DNA of 45,125 nt. It comes from Planctomycetaceae bacterium (GTDB taxonomy: Bacteria > Planctomycetota > Planctomycetia > Planctomycetales > Planctomycetaceae). A program made the translations under genes and the position numbers. Where the stretch lies: assembly GCA_002724415.1 (NCBI GenBank), contig PBOU01000188.1, forward strand, positions 1-45,125, in the 5' to 3' direction. Each line of letters opens with the position of its first letter. Positions within the stretch are counted from its first letter, which is position 1. Below the pieces are notes generated by a model. That model had not been told where the DNA came from. It worked only from the letters and a program-made list of their open reading frames with translations, and ran no database searches. This document shows, in pieces, positions 9,301 through 17,900 of the stretch.

Positions 9301-9644
9301 GGCGGCGGGCACTGGGGCCGGACCTGGCCGGTTCGGCAGGCCGGTTTTCCCGAGTCGACCTGTTCACCGCCATCGTGCTGCCCAGCAGGGATGTGTCACC
9401 CCGGTACCAGACCACGGTGGTCCAAACCGATTCCGGACAGGTGTACAGCGGGCTGATTGTCTACCAGTCGGTTGATGGTGTCACGCTGCGGACCGGAACC
9501 AATCGGACGATCCGGTTGGAACGCGGCGAGATTGAATTCCAGTCTCGCCGGTCCGAGTCGTTGATGCCGATGGGATTGCTCAAGGGGCTGGAAGATTCCG
9601 GATATGCCGACTTGTATGCCTATTTGGCGTCGTTGCGCAAGTAG
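6339..9644 (+). CDS. PVC-type heme-binding protein (beta-propeller, HEAT-like repeats, C-terminal cytochrome c)
   Basis: Start ATG 6339 gives a signal peptide (KEARRRWSWLACGWIGLVVA) and follows the upstream stop by 11 bp; a GTG at 6303 is in frame but overlaps the previous gene. The product has 1101 residues. Residues ~35-375 form a membrane-bound-dehydrogenase-like beta-propeller with repeated blades such as GPDGWFYLL and GPDGSLFVAV. About 500 residues of HEAT-like alpha-helical repeats follow. The last ~130 residues are the planctomycete/verrucomicrobial heme-binding domain, with C-V-Q-C-H from residue 982 and a Met-rich SLMPMG near the end as a possible axial ligand. Such proteins are exported and abundant in planctomycetes; the substrate, perhaps sugar or alcohol, is unknown. 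Confidence 0.86.
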   Translation: MKEARRRWSWLACGWIGLVVAGSVHAFEESPTTASGVRVADGFEVTLYADDNLASNIYSMTIDSRGRVVVAGPRYVKILHDRDGDGRAESFSTFSDVPTGGAQGLFFDGNDLLATGDGALWRLRDADRDSRADGPPERILKIRAGGEHDAHAIRRGPDGWFYLLAGNGAGVTADYASLKSSPIRSPSAGTLLRLPPTLQGSEILVDGFRNAYDFAFNGQGDIFVYDSDGERDVSLPWYRPTRVFHALPAHGAGWFSRSWKRPGYFLDMPPVVGAFGRGSPTGVACYRHTGFPEQYRGVVFACDWTFGRVMAVSPPGPRMSGLPEPIEFMTGRGHFGFAPTDIAIGPDGSLFVAVGGRGTRGSVYRVTHPASTRSSLPRRETPMGTCLGAAQPLASWSRSRWLPLARKLGAAAFHAVILDAEYTVPRRVRAVEILVDLFGGPEFVELEKQLDGLPAAVRSRLAWAVGRGRPTHPDARLLSRFLADEDPRVGRAACEALLGISGRWDWDTVESGLLTQLDSPDRRTRQAAASVVARMPEAAWRRIRSEVSRRSPRARVAVAQGGRAHVQGVDRDALSVALEVLTTKNSQQVSEGLKLDAARLAQLALGDVGPVRGRAAVFDGYGALLSPAALSPVAGEVSRVIDSVFPSGSRELDDELARVTAMIASAEPRLLAKFLASPDPRSHPVTDLHLLITAARIPLARTSVQREQTARILVGLQAKIDRGGLNQDSNWDDRVGELYVALCENDPRLPRAVLETPGFGLPSHVLFLGRMSRQDRARAREAFVVAIRKAGEDYPWTGEVVRLLGESVDPKSVDLLRSVHDRADVRGAVVVELARRATAVDRQRFVNGLESSSLEVVGASLSALAKLPAEVTGEEQLALLGVVRRMGATAQEHGLRSRAVMLLRRNTGRRFGFVTGKTGRRAQQKAVAAWTEHLEAKYPGEARKLLGAAAASLSGLKRQLEAIDWARGDVTRGKRIFAKRGCVQCHQGRRALGPDLAGSAGRFSRVDLFTAIVLPSRDVSPRYQTTVVQTDSGQVYSGLIVYQSVDGVTLRTGTNRTIRLERGEIEFQSRRSESLMPMGLLKGLEDSGYADLYAYLASLRK

Positions 9645-9718
9645 ATCTCCCGACCCGGTATTGCCGTCGGGGGAGAGTGGCGGAACAATAAATGGTGTTC
9701 CTGTCCTGGAGGGTGGTG

Positions 9719-9991
9719 ATGTCCCAAGCGATTGCTGATCCTGAAGAACTGAAGCGGTTTGCCAATCTGTTGAAGCAGTTCAACACCGACCTGGTCGACC
9801 GCACCAATTCGTTGGCTGGCCACCTGGAGTCGCTGAGCGTGACGTGGCGAGACCAGGAGAACAAGAAGTTCGCCGAACAGTTCACCGAACAACTCAAGGG
9901 GATCAACCGTCTGGTCGAGGTCAACAACGCCTACATTCCCTTCCTGGTTCGCAAGGCCGCCCGGCTCGAAGAATACCTGCAACAACGGTGA
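9719..9991 (+). CDS. WXG100-like small protein A (putative type VII substrate)
   Basis: Start ATG 9719 is chosen for the ribosome binding site GGAGGG at 9708-9713; the longer frame from 9692 adds a non-homologous N-terminus. The product has 90 residues, all-helical by appearance and without a signal peptide. W43-R-D45 sits near the middle, between two amphipathic helices, where WXG100/ESAT-6 proteins have their W-x-G turn, and F51 follows at +8. Size, helix-turn-helix layout and the ATPase gene downstream argue for a WXG100-type secreted or structural partner. The Gly is replaced by Asp, so this is a divergent member. First gene of a four-gene cassette. Confidence 0.72.
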   Translation: MSQAIADPEELKRFANLLKQFNTDLVDRTNSLAGHLESLSVTWRDQENKKFAEQFTEQLKGINRLVEVNNAYIPFLVRKAARLEEYLQQR

Positions 9992-10062
9992 CCCCGGTCG
10001 GCTCACCTTGGGAAGTGAGCCGGGTGGCGGATTCACGAGACGATGAGTGGAGATGGGGCCAG

Positions 10063-10611
10063 ATGAACGCACCGGCTAACGTCCAATCGCTCGAGTCTGT
10101 TCGCGAGTTTCGTGGCCAGTTGCTGGCCTTTGGCGAGCAGGCCACCGACTGCCTGGAGTCGTTGCACGCGCAGGTCCATCGGATGATCGACTGGCTCGAG
10201 CACGACCGGCCGGCCTACTGGCAGCAACAGGTTCGTCGTGGGTACGACCAGGTGGCCGAGGCCCGTCTCAGCCTGCAGCAGTGCCAGATGAGAACAGTGG
10301 GAGATCATCGTCCTGCTTGCATCGAGGAGAAACAGGCCTTGTCCCGGGCGAAGGGGCGACTGGAATACTGCCGGCAGAAGATCGAGGTCGTTCGCCGCTG
10401 CCAGCGGGTGGTCGAGGAGGAGGCCAACCAGTTTCGTGGCCGTTGCGGCCAGATGGACAGCCTCGTGCAACGGGAAGTGCCTCGGATGGCCGGGTTGCTC
10501 GACCGCATCCTGGCCTCGCTGGAAGCCTACGTGGCGGTGGCGCCACCAGAGGATTTGCCGCCGCAACCGACGTCCAACGACACGATCGCTCCTGGTGGAG
10601 ACAACCGATGA
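10063..10611 (+). CDS. Coiled-coil protein of the type VII-like cassette
   Basis: ATG 10063 gives 182 residues; the frame is open upstream to 9844 but overlaps the previous gene there. The protein is almost wholly helical and rich in Arg, Glu and Gln. It has a Trp-bearing stretch (IDWLEHDRPAYWQQQV; W44 and W53), a long heptad-like coiled coil at ~45-140 and a closing helix LLDRILASLEAYVAV. It has no signal peptide or membrane segment. I have seen similar proteins beside WXG100-like genes in other bacteria, but no function is established. Its last four bases overlap the next start (ATGA), indicating translational coupling, so it may be a chaperone, adaptor or substrate of the ATPase. Confidence 0.75.
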   Translation: MNAPANVQSLESVREFRGQLLAFGEQATDCLESLHAQVHRMIDWLEHDRPAYWQQQVRRGYDQVAEARLSLQQCQMRTVGDHRPACIEEKQALSRAKGRLEYCRQKIEVVRRCQRVVEEEANQFRGRCGQMDSLVQREVPRMAGLLDRILASLEAYVAVAPPEDLPPQPTSNDTIAPGGDNR

Positions 10612-10841
10612 CGGTGGCCGATTTGCACACCGGCGCCGCCCAGCTGACCGACGCGCTGGTCCAACTCGAGGCGGCCTGGGGCCGCGTCCGACCGGCGTGG
10701 AACGACGAGACGAGTCGGCATTTCGAGGCCGAACATCTTGCGGCGATTTCGCCGACCATTCGCATGACTCTCGACGCCGTGAACCGCCTGGCCGATGTCC
10801 TGGCCAGGGCCGAACGCGAGTGCCAGGACGAGGAGCGCTAG
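10608..10841 (+). CDS. WXG100-like small protein B (putative type VII substrate)
   Basis: The gene starts at ATG 10608, overlapping the previous stop, and encodes 77 residues. It repeats the signature of protein A: W31-N-D33 with F39 at +8, so W-x-D-x5-F is shared (TWRDQENKKF versus AWNDETSRHF). A helix precedes and a helix follows the motif. It ends 9 bp before the ATPase gene. Two small helical proteins with the same turn motif resemble the EsxA/EsxB heterodimer of ESX systems; pairing here is inferred from sequence and position only. Confidence 0.68.
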   Translation: MTVADLHTGAAQLTDALVQLEAAWGRVRPAWNDETSRHFEAEHLAAISPTIRMTLDAVNRLADVLARAERECQDEER

Positions 10842-10850
10842 GCACACACC

Positions 10851-13800
10851 ATGTCGCAACTGCCGCCCCCCAAAGATCCTGGTGCCGCTGAGGCCCCATC
10901 CGGTCAACTGGAGCTTGCATGCCAGCAGGCGGTGTTGCAGAAGTTGCTGCAGGCCGTGGTTGATCGCGGGCATGCCGAGCAGGGCCTGAATGCCGAGCAG
11001 GTGGACTGGGCCAAGAGTGAGGACACGGAGTACTCGGCGGCTTGCCTGGCGCTGGACCAGAAGTTGGAAGACGATCGGGCCACGGTCATCCGGCAATATG
11101 ACCTGGTGCGTGACGAGAGTCTCTCGGGGATTGACGCTGAAATCTCGGCGACACAAATCGAGTACGACGACCGTGTGACGGTCCTCAAGGACCGCGCGGA
11201 AGAAGAAAAGGCTCGGATTGATCAGCGACGGGATGAGGATCGCTGGATGGTCCAGGCGGTGCTCGACGACGCGGCCGAGGACAGTCCCAAGCACAAGTTC
11301 GACAATTTCAAGGAGAGGCTGAAGTCCAACCGCGCACAACGAATGGCGGATTGGGAAGAATTGGCTGGCCAGGTCGAGCAGGTCGCCGGGCAACTGGCCA
11401 ACTGGGGATTGCCCCAGTCTCCCTCCACGAGCAACGGGTCGCGGCCTCCGAGTGATATCGACGATTGCCTGGATCACTTCATTGAGTGTGTCGACCGGGC
11501 CAATCATGACGTCCGGGTGATCCAACGACTCTGGTTGCCCCGGTTGCTTGTTGGTGGACGGGCCTTACTTCTGGGAGCGTTTTTTGCCGCTCTGATCGGC
11601 GCGCCGTTGATTCTCGGTGACGTACCATGGCGACTGGGGCTGCTGGAGAACCGGTCGCGGATGGAGGTTTCCGTCGGGATGTCATTGGGCGCAGCCCTGG
11701 TGGCAACTCTGGGGATCCTGGGCGTCCTGGCACTGGTGGTACGGAAACGCAGTCGGCGGCTGTGGGAACGGCTCGGAGGCCATGCGGCCGACGCTCGTCG
11801 TGCGCGACAGCACTGGCTGAAGGTCTCCCAGGAGGAACTTGGGACTCGACAGCAGGAGTTCCTTGGAAAACACGGACCGATTGTGCAACGCCGCAAACAT
11901 GCGATCGGCCGGATCGAGGAAGTCCAGGCGGACCAGGCCGAGGCTTTGGCCAATCGTCATGCGGCCGAGTTGGCAGCGGCACACGCCGAGTTCCCCGAAC
12001 GTCTCAAGGCACTTGTCGCGCGGCGGGAGAAGCAGGCGGCCGACTGCGAGTTGGAGCGACGCGAACGACTCGAGGAGATCGACCGCGAGTACCGGTCGAT
12101 CCGTGACAAACTGGCCAGCGAACACGGTCACCGGCTGGCGGTCCGCCGTGAGGAGACTCAGCGGACTTTTGCCCAGCTTGCAGGGGACTGGGAATCAGCC
12201 TGTGGTGAGTTCGATTCCAACACCCGCTCGATGATCTCCCAGTGTGACGACCTGTTTCGGCCCTGGGCTGAACTGGCAGATGCCGGATACACGCCACCTG
12301 CAGCGGTTCCTCCGGCCGTCAGGCTGGGGACGTTTGAGGTCAATCTTGCTGCTGTCCCCGGTGGGGTGTCCGAGGACGAGAGGCTGAAGCCGGCACGGAC
12401 GGTGATGTCGATGCCCGCGTTCCTGCCGTTTCCTGAACGGGCCAGCCTGTTGCTGGAATCTGATCGCCACGGCCGCGAGCCGGCGGTGGGAGTCTTGCAG
12501 ACCACCATGCTGCGGATGCTCACCAGCCTCCCCCCCGGCAAACTGCGAATGACGATCATTGACCCGGTGGGACTGGGTGACAATTTCTCCGCCTTCATGC
12601 ACCTGGCCGATTTTGATGAGTTGCTCGTTTCGGGGAGGATCTGGACCGAATCGAATCACATTGATCGTCAACTGGCCGATTTGACCGAGCACATGGAAGA
12701 CGTGTTCCAGACCTACCTGCGGAACCAGTTCGCGACGATCGAGGAGTACAACGAGTACGCTGGCGAGGTGGCCGAACCGTATCGGGTCCTTGTGGTGGCG
12801 GGTTTCCCGGTCAATTTCAGCGACAACGCGGTCCGTCGCCTGGTCAGCATTGCCTCCAGCGGTGCCCGCTGCGGAGTCTACACGTTGATCCATGTCGACA
12901 GTCGACAGCAATTGCCGCACAACTTTGATCTCGAGGATCTTCGAAGTCATGCGAATTGCCTGGCGTGGACGGCCGAGGGATTTCGGTGGCAGGATCCGGG
13001 CTTGGCCTGGCTGCCGCTGACGCTCGAAGCTCCTCCGGAACCCGCGGAGTTTGTAGAAATAGTCCGCCAGGTGGGTGAACACGCCCGTGACACGAGACGG
13101 GTCGAAGTGCCCTTTGGACGGATCGCTCCGAAACCCGACGAGTACTGGGGCCGGGACAGTCGCCGGAGTCTCGATGTGCCACTGGGCCGCGCGGGAGCGA
13201 CCAAGTTGCAAGATCTGCACCTGGGCAGCGGAACGTCCCAGCACGTATTGATTGCCGGAAAGACCGGGTCGGGGAAATCGAGTTTCCTTCACACGTTGAT
13301 CACCAACATCTCCCTGTACTACGGCCCCGATCAAGTCGAGTTTTACCTGATCGACTTCAAGAAAGGGGTCGAGTTCAAGACCTACGTCACCAACCGGTTG
13401 CCTCACGCACGCGTGGTGGCCATCGAGAGTGATCGGGAGTTCGGGTTGAGCGTCCTGGAGCGACTCGACGAGATGCTCTCGGAACGGGGCAACCTGTTTC
13501 GTCAGCACCATGTCCAGGATGTTGCCGGTTACCGCGACGCGATGCCCGAGGATCCTTTGCCACGGGTGTTGTTGATCATCGATGAATTCCAGGAGTTTTT
13601 TGTCGAGGACGACCGGGTCCATCAGCAGTCCTCGTTGCTCCTGGATCGCCTGATTCGCCAGGGACGTGCTTTTGGAATTCATGTTCTGCTTGGTTCACAG
13701 ACTCTCGGGGGAGCCTACTCGTTGGCACGCAGCACGCTGGGCCAGGTGGGTGTGCGGGTGGCGTTGCAGTGCAGCGAATCGGACGCGCACCTGATTCTCA

Positions 13801-14867
13801 GTGAGGAGAACACCGCCGCGCGCCTGCTGACTCGACCCGGCGAGGCCATCTACAACGATGCCAATGGCTTGCTGGAAGGAAATCATCCGTTTCAGATCGC
13901 GTGGCTGGACGAAGAGGCTCGAGACCAACGACTCGGGGTCCTGCGGGACAAGGCCGTGGCCGACGGGTTGGTTTCTGGTGAGATGGTGGTGTTCGAAGGG
14001 AACAAGCCTGCGGACGTGACGACCAGTCGCCCCCTGGCGGCGTGTTTGGCGAAGGCACCGGTGGCGGATTCGGTTAAGGCCCCCCTGTGCTGGGTTGGCG
14101 AGGCTGTTCAGATCAAGGCGTCTCCGGAACTGCGGTTTCGTCGACAAAGTGGCACGAACCTGGTTGTGGTGGGCCAGCAACAAGAGGAGGCGCTGGGAGT
14201 TCTGCAGGCGATCACGATTGCGCTGGCCGGGCAGTTGAATCCCTCGCAGGGCGGACGAATCGTAATCTGTGATGGCAGTGCCGAGGATGATCCGTTCAGC
14301 GAGGCGTGGTCGCGATTGGCCGATGAATTGCCCGGTGAAATGGAAGTGGTCCGTCCAAGAAAAGTGGCGGAGGCCTTGGGGAATTTGTCCGCGGAGGTTC
14401 TTCGACGGGACCAGGAGGATGACGAGGCTGCTCCGTCGGTCTTCCTGATTGTCCACGACCTGGGGCGATTCCGTGACGTCCGTCGAGATGAGGATGATTA
14501 TGGATTCGGCTCCGGTTTTGGTGATGACACGCCTGCCAGTCCCGCCCAGCAACTGGTTTCAATTCTGCGAGATGGGCCCGCGCTGGGTGTTCATACATTG
14601 TGCTGGTGCGACAGTTACAACAATCTCAATCGCTGGCTCAGTCCGCAGACGTTGCGGGAATTCGAGATGCGGGTGGCATTCCAGATGAGTGCATCTGATT
14701 CCAGCAACCTGATCGATTCGGCTGCTGCCAGTCGGCTGGGCAATCACAGGGCATTGCTGTACCTGGGTGAACAGGGAGGTGTCGAGAAGTTCCGACCGTT
14801 TGCCCCACCGACCGAGGAGTGGTTGCTCGACGTGGCTGGCCGGTTGCGCGGAACCGCAACCGCCTGA
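10851..14867 (+). CDS. FtsK/SpoIIIE-family membrane ATPase, EssC/EccC-like
   Basis: The product has 1338 residues. Residues 1-215 are a charged coiled coil. Two membrane segments (about 234-254 and 272-298) are followed by a second coiled coil to ~440. Three ATPase-like modules come next. The first (~510-705) and third (~1085-1330) lack a Walker A; the third has VVGQQQEEALG in its place. The middle one has an intact Walker A, GKTGSGKS, near residue 803 and a Walker B, VLLIIDEFQEFF, near 905. Several tandem FtsK-like modules on a membrane anchor are characteristic of EssC/EccC, the motor of type VII secretion, and two WXG100-like genes lie directly upstream. DNA translocation is less likely because no gamma (KOPS-reading) domain is seen. 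Confidence 0.85.
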   Translation: MSQLPPPKDPGAAEAPSGQLELACQQAVLQKLLQAVVDRGHAEQGLNAEQVDWAKSEDTEYSAACLALDQKLEDDRATVIRQYDLVRDESLSGIDAEISATQIEYDDRVTVLKDRAEEEKARIDQRRDEDRWMVQAVLDDAAEDSPKHKFDNFKERLKSNRAQRMADWEELAGQVEQVAGQLANWGLPQSPSTSNGSRPPSDIDDCLDHFIECVDRANHDVRVIQRLWLPRLLVGGRALLLGAFFAALIGAPLILGDVPWRLGLLENRSRMEVSVGMSLGAALVATLGILGVLALVVRKRSRRLWERLGGHAADARRARQHWLKVSQEELGTRQQEFLGKHGPIVQRRKHAIGRIEEVQADQAEALANRHAAELAAAHAEFPERLKALVARREKQAADCELERRERLEEIDREYRSIRDKLASEHGHRLAVRREETQRTFAQLAGDWESACGEFDSNTRSMISQCDDLFRPWAELADAGYTPPAAVPPAVRLGTFEVNLAAVPGGVSEDERLKPARTVMSMPAFLPFPERASLLLESDRHGREPAVGVLQTTMLRMLTSLPPGKLRMTIIDPVGLGDNFSAFMHLADFDELLVSGRIWTESNHIDRQLADLTEHMEDVFQTYLRNQFATIEEYNEYAGEVAEPYRVLVVAGFPVNFSDNAVRRLVSIASSGARCGVYTLIHVDSRQQLPHNFDLEDLRSHANCLAWTAEGFRWQDPGLAWLPLTLEAPPEPAEFVEIVRQVGEHARDTRRVEVPFGRIAPKPDEYWGRDSRRSLDVPLGRAGATKLQDLHLGSGTSQHVLIAGKTGSGKSSFLHTLITNISLYYGPDQVEFYLIDFKKGVEFKTYVTNRLPHARVVAIESDREFGLSVLERLDEMLSERGNLFRQHHVQDVAGYRDAMPEDPLPRVLLIIDEFQEFFVEDDRVHQQSSLLLDRLIRQGRAFGIHVLLGSQTLGGAYSLARSTLGQVGVRVALQCSESDAHLILSEENTAARLLTRPGEAIYNDANGLLEGNHPFQIAWLDEEARDQRLGVLRDKAVADGLVSGEMVVFEGNKPADVTTSRPLAACLAKAPVADSVKAPLCWVGEAVQIKASPELRFRRQSGTNLVVVGQQQEEALGVLQAITIALAGQLNPSQGGRIVICDGSAEDDPFSEAWSRLADELPGEMEVVRPRKVAEALGNLSAEVLRRDQEDDEAAPSVFLIVHDLGRFRDVRRDEDDYGFGSGFGDDTPASPAQQLVSILRDGPALGVHTLCWCDSYNNLNRWLSPQTLREFEMRVAFQMSASDSSNLIDSAAASRLGNHRALLYLGEQGGVEKFRPFAPPTEEWLLDVAGRLRGTATA

Positions 14868-14985
14868 GCGACAAACACTTCTTGTGACCCTCCTTGCAGG
14901 CAGGTACGATCGGTTCGAACTGGTTTCTGACAATGGGGATGTGTCAGGAAACGGTCCGAATGCTCTCTCACGCAGGAGATGCCCG

Positions 14986-17900
14986 ATGCCGGCTCCGATC
15001 GAAGTCCATTGCCCGGAATGTCAGGCCACGTTGAAGTTGAAGAACCGCGACGCGGTGGGGCGGAAGGTGCCCTGTCCGAAGTGCAAACAGCCCTTCGTGA
15101 TTGCACTTCCAGCCGAAGACGAACTGGAAGTGATCGACGATTTCGACGACTTTGATGAGTTCGACGATTTCGGCGAGTCGGATGATTTCGGTGATTTCGA
15201 GGAACCTGCAACGGGTGTGACTACGCCGGTTGCCGCGCCGAAAAAGTCGTCCGGGAAAAAGGTCTGGGTCATCGTCGGCTCGATCGTCGGTGTTGTGATC
15301 CTCGGCACCGGTGGGTTTTTCGGGGCCCGTGCGATGGGCTGGCTCGGTGGGAGCCAACAGGTCGTCCAGGACACGGCCCCGGCCGATGATCAAATGCCTG
15401 GAATGCCACCCGGCGGTGGAATGCCCGGAATGCCCGGTGGCGGGATGCCCGGGATGCCCGGGATGCCCGGTGGTGGGGCCTCGGCCCCCGGAGGGGCGCC
15501 GGGATCCGGAGAACCTCCGGATTCCGAAGAGGCCTCTCCGCCAGCGTCTGCAACCCAGGCGAAGAGTGACGACAATCCCAACGCCGAATTCGACACCCAC
15601 TGGTTGCCACCCAACGCCGAGGTGGTGGGAGCGTTCAAACTCGGAAAGATGTGGGATGCGGCGGTGACACAGCAGATGCTCAACGATCCAACTCTCGGGC
15701 CTGATCTCAAACAGGCGATTGTCGAGATGAAGAAAGAAACGATTCTGGGCCCCGAGGACGTCTCGAAGATCACCGTTGGTGTTGCCGGTCTGACGGATAT
15801 TGCCCAGGTGGCGCTGAGAGCACAGAACCAACAACTCGAGAACGATGATGCCGTCGAGAAGGTAGCGGCCGAAAAGCTGATTCCGACGATGGTTGTTCGG
15901 CTCCGCAGCGTGGTGACGTCCGCGCACCTGGCCGCCATGGGACAGAAGATGAAAAAGACCACGCTGGATGGCAAAACCGTCTTCGTTGTCCCCCAGGAAC
16001 CGAATAAACCGCGAGTGCTGGTCTACCAGGTCGACGACAAGACGCTGGTCTTCAGCGTCGAGCGGTTCATCAAGCAACTGATTGCCAACGGCGATCCCTA
16101 CACCCCACGGCCGGACCTGGCGTTTGTGGATGGCGACCAGGATTTCGTGGTCGCGGTGACCTTGCCAACCCCCATTACCCTTCCGCTGCCGCCGGGTTTT
16201 GCGACGTCGCCTGATGCGCAGACACCAGTCCTGCAGTCGCTTCTTGGTCTCAACGGAAAGCTCAAGGGACTGGGGCTGGGTATGGGGATGCTGGAGAACG
16301 GAAGCATGTCTCTGAAACTGCAGGGACTCTCGTCGGACGAGACCGGTTCCAAGTCGGGGAAAATGGCGCTGGAAGAGGCTCTGAAAATGGGCAAGCAGCT
16401 TCTGGCTCCCTTGAAACAGAACACGTTTATTGCCGAGCAGATCAAGCCGTTTGAAGCGGGTCTCGGAAAATCGAAGATCACCCAGGCCGGTCCGGAATTT
16501 GGGTTCCAGGCGGCATTCCCGTTGTCGTCGACACAAGGGGGGCTGCTGGCGGGTCTGCTGGCTCCGGCGATTCAGCAGGCGCGCGATGCGGCGCGCCGGA
16601 CACAGTGCGCGAACAACCTCAAGCAAATTGGCATTGGCATGTTCAGCCATCGTTCGGCGCGGCAGTCCTTCCCGGATGCCGCGATCCAGTCAACGGACGG
16701 CAAGCCGTTGCTGAGTTGGCGGGTGGCCATTCTGCCCTACATCGGTCAGAAACCACTTTACGACAAGTTCAAGCTCGATGAACCATGGGACAGCCCGACC
16801 AACAAGGCATTGGTTGAGTCGATCCCGCTGGTGTATGTCTGCCCGGGAGGAGAACTCCAGAAAGGCATGACGACCTACCGGTTGGTCTCCTCGGGCAAGT
16901 CCGCCTACAAGGACGGCAAGCGGGTCGCCGACTCGGTCCTGTCGAGCATGGGGGGCCCGGAAAGAGTGCCGCTGGTTGTCGATGCCGGTGATCAGCACGC
17001 GGTGGCCTGGACGGCCCCCGACGTGTTTGCAGCCTCCGGCGAAATCGGCAGCCACCACCTGGGCGGAGTCAACATGCTTTTTGCCGATGGCCACGTCGAC
17101 TTCTCGCCTGGCGACGGCCACGACGTTGCCGTTCCCATCGATCCCAATGATGACGGCACGAAGGACCTGGCCAAGTTCCAGGGGGCCTGGACGGTGACCG
17201 CAGCCAGCGTCGATGGCAACGCCGTTGCCAGCATGGTCAACCAGGTCTTCACCTTCCAGGACAACCAGTTGTTGCAACAGGTCAAGGCCGACCAACAACC
17301 GTTGCGGTCGAACTTTCAGATCGATTTTTCCGCCAATCCCCGGACGTTTGACTGGTTGCAGACAGGCAACCAGAAGTACCTGGGCCTGTACCAATTCCAG
17401 GGGAACAGCCTGAAGTTGACCGTGGCCTTGCCCGGCCAACCTCGCCCGCAAGGACTGAACGTGGCCGGCAAGGCGGTACTGCAATTGTCACTCAAGCGTC
17501 GTGCCGGCGTATCGGTTGCCAAGACCGATGCGTCACCGGAGAAACCGATGACATCGCCGGGGGCCAAGTTGACCGGCCAGGCCAAGGCTCTCTTCGAGGC
17601 CTTGAACAACCGGCGTCTGGTGTCGAGTTATCAGAACAAGAGTTTCTGGATCCAGTTGAATCCCGACGGGACAACCTTCGCGGGAATGGATGGTGCCGAG
17701 AGTACTGGAACCTACACGATCAAGAACCTGGAACTGGTCGTGGAGGGCGACAAGGGGGGCTTCCAGTCACTGCGGTTTTCATCGACCACCCCGAAGGTTG
17801 GCACCCTGTGCACGTTCATGATCAAGAAGACGGCGGATGGGACGGCCACGTTCGGTCCCGTGCAGTTGAAGATCCTGGAGATCCTGCCGGCGACACCCAA

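Noticed and set aside
9646-9676. Hairpin (TCTCCCGAC / GTCGGGGGAGA) before the first WXG100-like gene as a terminator
   Set aside because: The stem needs a two-base bulge and no T-run follows.
12195-13682. Long minus-strand open frame (495 residues) inside the ATPase gene
   Set aside because: It lies antisense to a well-supported ATPase frame, has no recognisable domain and is explained by high GC reducing stop codons.
14968-16650. Minus-strand open frame (560 residues) opposite the zinc-ribbon/DUF1559 gene
   Set aside because: Its sequence is a low-complexity mirror of the plus-strand gene with no domain.
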